From: Mytilus trossulus | Taxonomy: Eukaryota > Mollusca > Bivalvia > Mytilida > Mytilidae | Reading direction: 5' to 3' | DNA: 64,000 nucleotides | Assembly: GCF_036588685.1 (NCBI RefSeq) | Contig: NW_026963295.1 | Coordinates: 5,146,001-5,210,000, forward strand | Part shown: piece by piece, positions 57,111 to 64,000 of the stretch | Position numbering within the stretch: the stretch's first letter is position 1 | Layout of the letters: every line of letters begins with the position of its first letter | The notes under the pieces: generated by a model | Seen by the model: the letters and a program-made list of their open reading frames with translations, nothing else | Databases searched by the model: none | What the model was told of the DNA's origin: nothing | Made by a program: the position numbers and the translations under genes

Positions 57111-58690
57111 CAATATTTCTGCCTATTTCAATCTTTATCTTTTTCACTTCAGTCTTATAAGTAATATCAGTTCTTAATTATCAATTCCCTCAGGTGTACC
57201 CTTAAAACATATATATTTAACAGTTGACCGATGAAATAAGTATGATTCTCATCTCATAAGTGATATATTAAAGGATGTTGGATCTAGGATAGAGAGTTGT
57301 CACCTTATCTGTTATTTGACTGATCTAAATTATTATCAATGGTTACATGTTCATTGGGAAATCACTCCAATATCAGATGTAGCAAAGACAATATGAAACG
57401 CTCGGCTACTGTTTTAAAAGATCATTTGGTGTTTTAGGCTTGTATGTTATATTTATGTGCACTCGTTATCATGTGAATCTATTTATGAGATAAACACATT
57501 GATGAACTGCAGTTTCCATCACCTATGTTTATGTAATATAGCTTGTTAATACTCTATCATTTTCTATTTTGCTAAATTTGTGTTTTGATCTTTTGGTTGT
57601 TTTTTTTATTTTTCGAGATAACAGTTCCTGATCGCCAGACTCATGACCTCATCATTTCCATTGCAAAATAAAAAGCAAAACAGGATTTCAATGATGTATT
57701 TGCATTAATTTATATCTTCTCATCTTGCATAAAAATATGTATATATTCAAAATGATGTAAAAGTGCAAATCTGAAATAAAGGAATATACGTAAATTTGAG
57801 AACAAATTACTAAGTAAAACGTATCCTCATGATGCATTATAGTGTGTTTGATTATGCAGTCGCATAATATGTAAATGTATATACTAATTATATACTAAAT
57901 TTATGAAATAAGTGTAATTCAAGATAATTATTTTACATTAACCATCTGATTCACTGCTTTACTCATCCAAATTATTTCAACATGGACATATAAAGCTGAC
58001 GGACGTTGTAGGACCTCTGTTATTATGTTTAATTCATAAGATCGTGTTAGATGCAGTTAATACTTATTGTGATATACATGAAATTTAAGATAATAAAGTA
58101 TCTGGTTCACTACATAACTCACGCAATGTTCGTTCAATTTAGATATGTATATCCGACAGATTTTATATGTAGTGTGTTACTAAGTTAAACATATCGTTAC
58201 AATTTACAATAAACTAAAACTAAATTGAAGGACCTTTATTGCTGGTTCTACATTCTATAAAGGACTTTAATAGTGATTCCTACTAATAAAAGTAAGTATG
58301 TTGTATGGATTCGTCTGGTTTAAAAGTTTTTATCAAATCCAATACACTCAAACATTATTTTTTTTCTTTGTAATATCAATAATTGAAAATTATGCAGAGT
58401 GGGTCTAAAACGTGTAAGTAATCACAAATTAATTAAATACAATCTCTAGAACTGAAATTTAACGATGCACAAAACTATAAAACACCTTGGAAGATCCAGT
58501 TTTATCTTATAATTTACGTAATGATATAAAAAGGTCTTTATGGTCTTTATAATCATACGTTTTTTGATTGAGTTAAGTCTGCCAATTGATATTTTATCGT
58601 ATGTTTTTATATGTTGTGATGTTATGCTATTGTTTCAGAAAAAGGGAAAGGTTTGGGCCCATTAAAACGTTTAATCCCGCTGCAAATGTT
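57111..58690. other. No recognisable gene
   Basis: AT-rich sequence with weak similarity of 57370-57560 to 34380-34530. Nothing coding is seen. Confidence 0.35.
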
Positions 58691-58699
58691 TGCACCTGT

Positions 58700-58980
58700 C
58701 CTAAGTCAGGAATCTGATGTACAGTAGTTGTCGTTTGTTTATGTAATATATACGTGTTTCTCGTTTCTCGTTTTGTTTATATAGATTATACCGTTGGTTT
58801 TCCCGTTTGAATGGTTTTACACTAGTAATTTTGGGGCCCTTTATAGCTTGTTGTTCGGTGTGAGCCAAGGCTCCGTGTTGAAGGCCGTACTTTTACCTAT
58901 AATGGTTTAATTTTTAAATTGTTATTTGGATGGAGAGTTGTCTCATTGGCACTCACACCACATCTTCCTATATCTATTTG
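58700..58980 (+). repeat. Dispersed mussel-type repeat
   Basis: GTACAGTAGTTGTCG, GGGCCCTTTATAGCTTGTTG, GCCAAGGCTCCGTG and GAGAGTTGTCTCATTGGCAC, followed by CACACCACATCTTCC, occur in order. Partial relatives lie at 5810-6075, 3710-3770 and 63930-63980. Confidence 0.75.
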
Positions 58981-59212
58981 TTAAATGTAGCAATGATCGC
59001 ATTTGACCTAAGCGAGAACGGGTTGTTTTCACAACTTTTACAAATTAAATACTAAAAAGTTTATACTTTACGGGCGTTTAAGTATAAAATTAACGAATCT
59101 TAATAAAAAAAAAACAATTTGAATTCGACTAGAATATTTAGAAAACAATGGTAAATTAAGGATGATATTTTATTGTTTGTATACACGTATAAATAATGAC
59201 ATTCCGATATAT

Positions 59213-59612
59213 TAAGGATGTTCGCTACTCTTTTAGAAATAACAAGCTTTTTAAAAGACCGTTATAAATTGAAAGTATATAAATAAAGAAACTAAAACAG
59301 CAGAAAAAAAGGTAGTGTCCGTGTGCTTGTTTTCGAGACATAAGCCGTTGAAAATTTGGCAGGAAATAATTCGCTCTAGATTTTTCCTTCACTTAACATT
59401 GGCACCTTTTTTGTTTAAAAAACTATGAAAAAAATAACAAGGATTTCATAAGATTTTGAAATATGGATTTTCAAATAATATGTAATAAAAATATGAAAAG
59501 AAAAGTAGGGGTTAGTGGGCAATTTTTGTTAATGTTATAACATGATAAAACCAGAGGATTCCGAAAATCTGGCAAAAAATCAAAAAGTAGAGGAGCAAAC
59601 ATCCTCATGTAA
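59213..59612. mobile_element. Short element with imperfect inverted ends (MITE type)
   Basis: The left end AAGGATGTTCGCTACTCTTT is an imperfect inverse of the right end AGTAGAGGAGCAAACATCCT. The 400-bp interior has no coding capacity. Confidence 0.5.
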
Positions 59613-60119
59613 TTTTGCAATATTTATAAATGTAATCAAAAAGTATAACTCTTCTTCACACCGAAGAGCAGACTGGTGATACCGTCGGTGACGAAACGTC
59701 AATCGACAGTGACATCGACCAAAACCATGCAAACAATATTAATCATGTAGATATAACCAGTCACCCCCTTTTTAATAATAAACATGTATATAATAATCCG
59801 GCTTTTCACGCATCCACTGCTTCAAACTGCGTTTGGAAAATTTCAAGACGAAAATTCAAAATTAGTATGCTTTTCTGTGGCGTTAAATTTGAGATACTAC
59901 ATACGGGATCAATTGTGTACTAGATGATTAAACCGACATAACATAATTTATCACATTTTTTGTAGTTAACTGTTTGAAATCAATCGTAATGTATTAACCT
60001 GCTTCTGTTTTATGAATTACGATTCAGCATCAGTTCATTGTATATTGTATACCCATTATCTCATATTGTTTTTAAAAATATCAATAATATCATTTCTCTT
60101 AGCAAGGAGAGCATTCAAC

Positions 60120-60200
60120 ATGGATATAGTTCATGATATGACCAATGCAAATGTGACTTATAACGCGACCATAAAGGACGTATCAACCAGCAGTGACCTG
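60120..60200 (+). CDS. Receptor C exon 1 (extracellular N-terminus)
   Basis: ATG at 60120 opens 27 codons (MDIVHDMTNANVTYNATIKD..) with two N-glycosylation sequons and no signal peptide, ending CTG|GTAAGC in phase 0. A possible acceptor TCTCTTAG ends at about 60102, so a further 5'UTR exon may exist upstream. Confidence 0.75.
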
Positions 60201-63200
60201 GTAAGCTATGTATTTAACTTACTTAACTTATTAGGTAATATATTATGTATTTAAACAAACAACTGTCTGCATTTGTTTTTCTTTCTTGTTGAAGTTTGTC
60301 AATACAAAATAATTGTTTAAACACCTCCCGCAATAACTTAACTCGATCCATACGGTTTAACGTCTCTACATGGCTTAACACAACAATATGAATCTACATT
60401 TTTTGGAAAATGTCATAATCAAAATTGATTATAGCCAAATACTTTGAACCCAATATATATAAGTCCAGAACACGTAAGGAGCTCTATGAAAAAACACAAA
60501 TAAAAAATGCTACAGATAAAGAAGATTTCATTTCAACATGTTCAATGGCGTATCCTCGGTCTCTTTGATCCTGCATTGCATACACATATGAATGTGAGTC
60601 CATTATTTTGACGTAACGGATGATGTGAGCCCTGTAAGCATGTTTTAAAACATAAAAAAATAATCAATATCAATGTTTCACAGGTTTTGAAATGGACATC
60701 ATTCCTCATTTTTCTTGGAATTATATGTTTTAACACTGTAGTTATTGTATTATTACATATTGGAGACAGAAAGTCAAGAATGGGATTTTTTGTTGCTAAT
60801 TTAGCGATAGCAGGTAAATGTTATTATTCTTTTTTTAACTTGAAAACATTGAATTTGAATCATTTATTGAAACGATGAAGAGTTTGAATTATGAGATACA
60901 AATGTTAATATATCATTTCAAACATGTCAATAAGTTGTCTTTTAGTCTGAAATATAGATTGTGTTTTCTGTTATATCAACCCATACTACATGTACTGAGA
61001 ATTTCCTTTAAAGTGTTGAAAGCGAGTTTAAAAGCATAAACAAAGCAAAAATTGTACAAACAAATATTTGATTCTTCTTAACGATGATTTTTTTTTTCTT
61101 TCAGATTTTGCTTTAGGCCTTTTATATGTGTTACCAGATACTTTGTTTAATCGGTTTAATGTTCATTGGAATCAATATTTGTGTTATATTTCCTACGTGT
61201 ATTTTTCACAAGTTCCTTTTTATGTGTCAACTTATGCCATTGTGGTTATATCAATTGACCGTGCTTATGTTATTATTAAACCATTGGCAGCTGCATCTAA
61301 AGGAAAACAGTACCGTTATGGACTTGCACTGTCGGCATGGGTTATTGGTTGCATCCTAGCGATACCTTATGGGATCCAAGGTAGATTTATTAAAAAAACA
61401 GGAGAGTGCAGACATGAGTTGCCAAGTTTAGTAAGTACGTTTTTCATTGTGTCTCATATCTACGCAATGATAAGATTAAGTAACTGCTTAAAGATGCAAC
61501 AGCTTAAACATCAACACTTTACCAAAATATTTAAAATCATAGATGTTTGAAATCCGATTTTACATGCATATGACCAAGAAGATGTAAGATACTATTTTAC
61601 ATGATTTGAAATAGTTTTAATTGAGTTTCCGAAGAGAGGATTATAAGATATCACAGGAACAATGACCAAAAACAGTACATGTACATGATGTAGAAATAAC
61701 AAAGAATTTAGAACACGAGCACTACAAAAAACAATGTATCATGGTATGACAAATTAAAAAAGAGCACACATAATATCAGTAGCAATGCGTTTAATGCAAA
61801 CATGGCGATTAGTTGTAACTAAATAACAAAGTTTTTTTTAAATTTCACATGGTATTCATAGGCGAAAAGTCCGATTCATACAAATGATGAAGCATTATGA
61901 TTGAAATGTATATTGTCCTTTTGATCCAATAAAAGTTTTTTTGTTCAATAACGCTTAAAACAAGTTGTGTCGAAATGTTATTAAACGTATCTTTTTATAG
62001 TTATCATACACATGAAGTGTTTAACAAATAGTTATACTCATTATTTTTCTATAACTATTTTTGATATATCTTTTTTATATAGGGATTTGTATATTTCGAT
62101 TTATGCACCATTATCATTATACCAGTCATTGTAATAAGTATTTGTTACATACTTATTATCGTCAAAATACGGAGGAGAGAGACATTTGGAATTATCAAAG
62201 TAAAACACAACCGAACAGGTAAAAACAATAATTATATTCTTGGTATATGAAAAATTAAATCCTAATTTTTTGTGGTATTACAATTTTCGAATTTCAGCAA
62301 ACAAATATTATCAAAATTCTAGAAAAACACATTTTTTGTCACCTGGTCTGGAAACAACAAAACCCCAATTTGATATATTTTGAATAATTGTTTAGCGAGG
62401 AGTTTGAACTATGTTTAAATGGGGAGATTCAAGTAGAATCAAGTTCCGTCCATGAACGCGTTATATTGAAAATTTATGTTGTTGTTATAATCAATATGTA
62501 AGATTATATTTGATTATAGGAGTAGATGTCAACAGAAGTATTCAGATAACAGCTATTTCAAAGGCAAAGATCAAAACCATAAAATTACTGCTGGTAGTTG
62601 TTTTTGGTGAGATTCAACCTTTCTTAATGTTTATTGTATGCATTTTGTTGTTTCGATCCTTTAAAAAATATGGTCTTTACCATGTTTGACACTTCTTTTG
62701 ATAAATGTTTTGTTATTCATTTCGACTTCTTTTTTATATGGCGTTTAACCCTTAAAATCGAACACACTAGTCTGACGATTGTTGTGTAGTCGACATAATT
62801 GACTAACTCTGCAGTTGCGAAGCCAATATTGCTGTACACCAGTTGTGTAGTATTTAAGATTCACTGTAGATGACCAGACAAGTAAGATGTACCACAGATA
62901 TTGGAACAATTGAGATGTGCCATAGGTACTAAGACAAAATGAATATAAATATCAGGATTTAATCTTTTAGTTATGCTTGACGCGCGTTTCGTCTGACATA
63001 GCTCATCAGTGACGCTCGAATCCAAAAAAGTGAAAGGTCAAATACAAAACAAAGTTGAAAAGCATTGAGGACCAAAACTCATAAAACTTTTGGAAAAAAC
63101 AGCTAAAGTTATATATTCCTGAGGTAAAAAAGCGTAAGTATTTTAAAATTTAAAAAGTTTTGTAAACTGTAAATTTATAAAAATCACCATAACAATGATA

Positions 63201-63638
63201 ACCCATGTCAGCACAAAAGTTTGGGCTATTGGGCTGGTTATAACCTCGTGTTCTGTCTCAATCAAGTTGTACAGCAGTGATGAAAGGTGAGATTTATGGA
63301 AGAAATTAAGCCAATTATGACTAACCACAGTTGTTAACATAATTAAGATGTATTACAGTTGTAAAACATTGTTGTTTTATTCAATTTTGTTAATTTTACA
63401 CAGTACTTAGCTTAGCTTCAATCTAAAAAAAATAAGAGTGTTCTATTGTTCTTTGTTTTCAGTATATATAATTTGTTGGGCACCAATAACGATTAATTCG
63501 TTTTTGCTTAATCTTAAATATATTGAAAGCGGAACGTGGAGTATAGTACTTTATGTCCTTGCTCCAATCAACAGCCTTGCTAATCCATTGGTATTTTTGA
63601 TTTTTAATCAAAAGATGTTCCGAAGGAAGAGCAGATGA
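60120..63638 (+). CDS. Class A neuropeptide GPCR, receptor C (complete, six exons)
   Basis: This is a seven-helix plasma-membrane receptor for a peptide, grouped with neuropeptide S / CCAP / vasopressin-oxytocin receptors. The best anchors are KSRMGFFVANLAIAD and ISKAKIKTIK, both close to family signatures. Exons 60120-60200, 60684-60813, 61105-61430, 62083-62218, 62520-62606 and 63463-63638 join in phase into 311 residues. The N-terminus is 27 residues with sequons NVT and NAT. TM1 holds the conserved Asn. The TM3 Cys and the loop Cys (GECRHE) are there, TM4 has AWVIG, TM6 has CWAP and TM7 has NSLANPLVF. Two usual motifs are altered: DRY is DRA, and NPxxY ends in F. The tail is very short. 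The exact ligand cannot be told from sequence. Confidence 0.9.
60684..60813 (+). CDS. Receptor C exon 2 (TM1, start of TM2)
   Basis: The exon lies between TTCACAG and GTAAAT. It reads VLKWTSFLIFLGIICFN.., includes the TM1 asparagine, and ends FFVANLAIA plus one base. Confidence 0.9.
61105..61430 (+). CDS. Receptor C exon 3 (TM2 to extracellular loop 2)
   Basis: The exon lies between TTTCAG and GTAAGT. It reads (D)FALGLLYVLPDTLF, the TM3 cysteine (YLCYISY), SIDRAYVIIKP, SAWVIG in TM4 and the loop cysteine (GECRHELPSL). Confidence 0.9.
62083..62218 (+). CDS. Receptor C exon 4 (TM5)
   Basis: The exon lies between TATATAG and GTAAAA. It starts GFVYFDLCTIIIIPVIVIS. Its protein is identical to exon 4 of receptor A. 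Confidence 0.9.
62520..62606 (+). CDS. Receptor C exon 5 (loop 3, start of TM6)
   Basis: The exon lies between TTATAG and GTGAGA. It reads GVDVNRSIQITAISKAKIKT and continues into TM6. It differs from A by one residue (A for T). Confidence 0.9.
63463..63638 (+). CDS. Receptor C last exon (TM6-TM7 and short tail)
   Basis: The exon follows TTTTCAG. It encodes YIICWAPITINSF, then ESGTWSIVLYVLAPINSLAN and PLVFLIFNQKMFRRKSR, ending in TGA. The protein is identical to the last exon of A. Confidence 0.9.
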
Positions 63639-64000
63639 TATGTAAGAGGAGATAACAGTAAGGAATATCTTATGTAGTGACCAATATTCATGGAATCAGC
63701 TTAATGCATACGTAATAAAGACTTACTAGGAAAAGAAAAACATATGTATATATCAAGTAGCACTTTGGAGGAGTCATTATAGAAAATTCAATACAAGAAC
63801 TTATGGAATATCACGATATGAGCAGATATTATAGAAGAATGTGAACAAGATTTAATGAATTAGCACGAAATGGCCAGCAATAAAACATGATCATTTGCAT
63901 ATTTACCTTCTTAATTTTATTGTGAATTGAATAGCGAGTTGTCTCATTTGCATTCATACCACATCTCTATATATCTATATACGAACAACAAAGTGTTGTG

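Larger units (their letters stand above)
61780..64000 (+). repeat. Recent duplication, copy 2 (matches 1568-3793)
   Basis: Similarity begins exactly at TAGCAATGC, where copy 1 has the end of a TA-flanked element, and continues to the window edge. Intron 5 (62607-63462) keeps the same dispersed repeat (62975-63260) in the same place. Confidence 0.9.

Noticed and set aside
61126-61359. 77-codon plus-strand frame within receptor C exon 3
   Set aside because: It is a shadow frame of the receptor coding sequence.

Overview
The window looks like nuclear DNA of a bivalve mollusc, most likely a mussel (Mytilus or a close relative). It is AT-rich and intron-rich, has no prokaryote-style gene packing, and is full of short dispersed repeats I recognise as typical of Mytilus (for example around 4640-4830, 17690-18340, 52690-52935 and 58700-58980). 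The species call is inference from repeat type. No database search was possible.

The main genes are three paralogous class A G-protein-coupled receptors of the neuropeptide S / CCAP / vasopressin-oxytocin receptor group. Receptor C (+ strand, 60120-63638) is complete: six exons and 311 residues. Receptor B (- strand, about 16300 down to 5364) has five exons of the same design (130, 326, 136 and 87 bp plus a longer last exon) and a doubtful first exon. Receptor A (+ strand, 1870-3424) shows only exons 4-6; exons 1-3, if present, lie left of the window. A and B are tail to tail. A and C are near-identical over at least 2.2 kb (1568-3793 and 61780-64000), so they are a recent duplication.

Two copies of one unusual DNA element sit in the introns of A and B. 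The complete copy (10377-14250) has short terminal inverted repeats flanked by TA, blocks rich in GTTAAC just inside the ends, and an array of a unit of about 265 bp in the middle. It lies in intron 2 of receptor B, 25 bp from a splice donor. The other copy enters from the left edge and ends at 1567. The matching TA in the A/C paralogue at 61780 carries no element.

The middle of the window (17-60 kb) is mostly repeats and mobile-element remains. These include a 2.8-kb three-unit tandem array carrying clustered AGGTCA half-sites (23260-26078), a 2.39-kb element with 18-bp inverted repeats and TTAA flanks (26537-28922), and a broken Crypton-type tyrosine recombinase gene (31769 down to 29620) with a tRNA-like sequence in its intron. 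There are also a decayed L1/Tx1-like LINE (39540-42000), two direct 2.07-kb repeats carrying a GIY-YIG endonuclease fragment (37001-39070 and 45106-47182), a second decayed reverse transcriptase (53750-52995), several hairpin elements, and minisatellites. A duplicated exon coding for a signal peptide (33960 and 44073) is the only other hint of a host gene, apparently a secreted protein whose remaining exons I cannot find.

I see no operon, CRISPR or prokaryotic defence system. The best candidates for something new are the satellite-bearing TA element and the divergent receptor family it inhabits.
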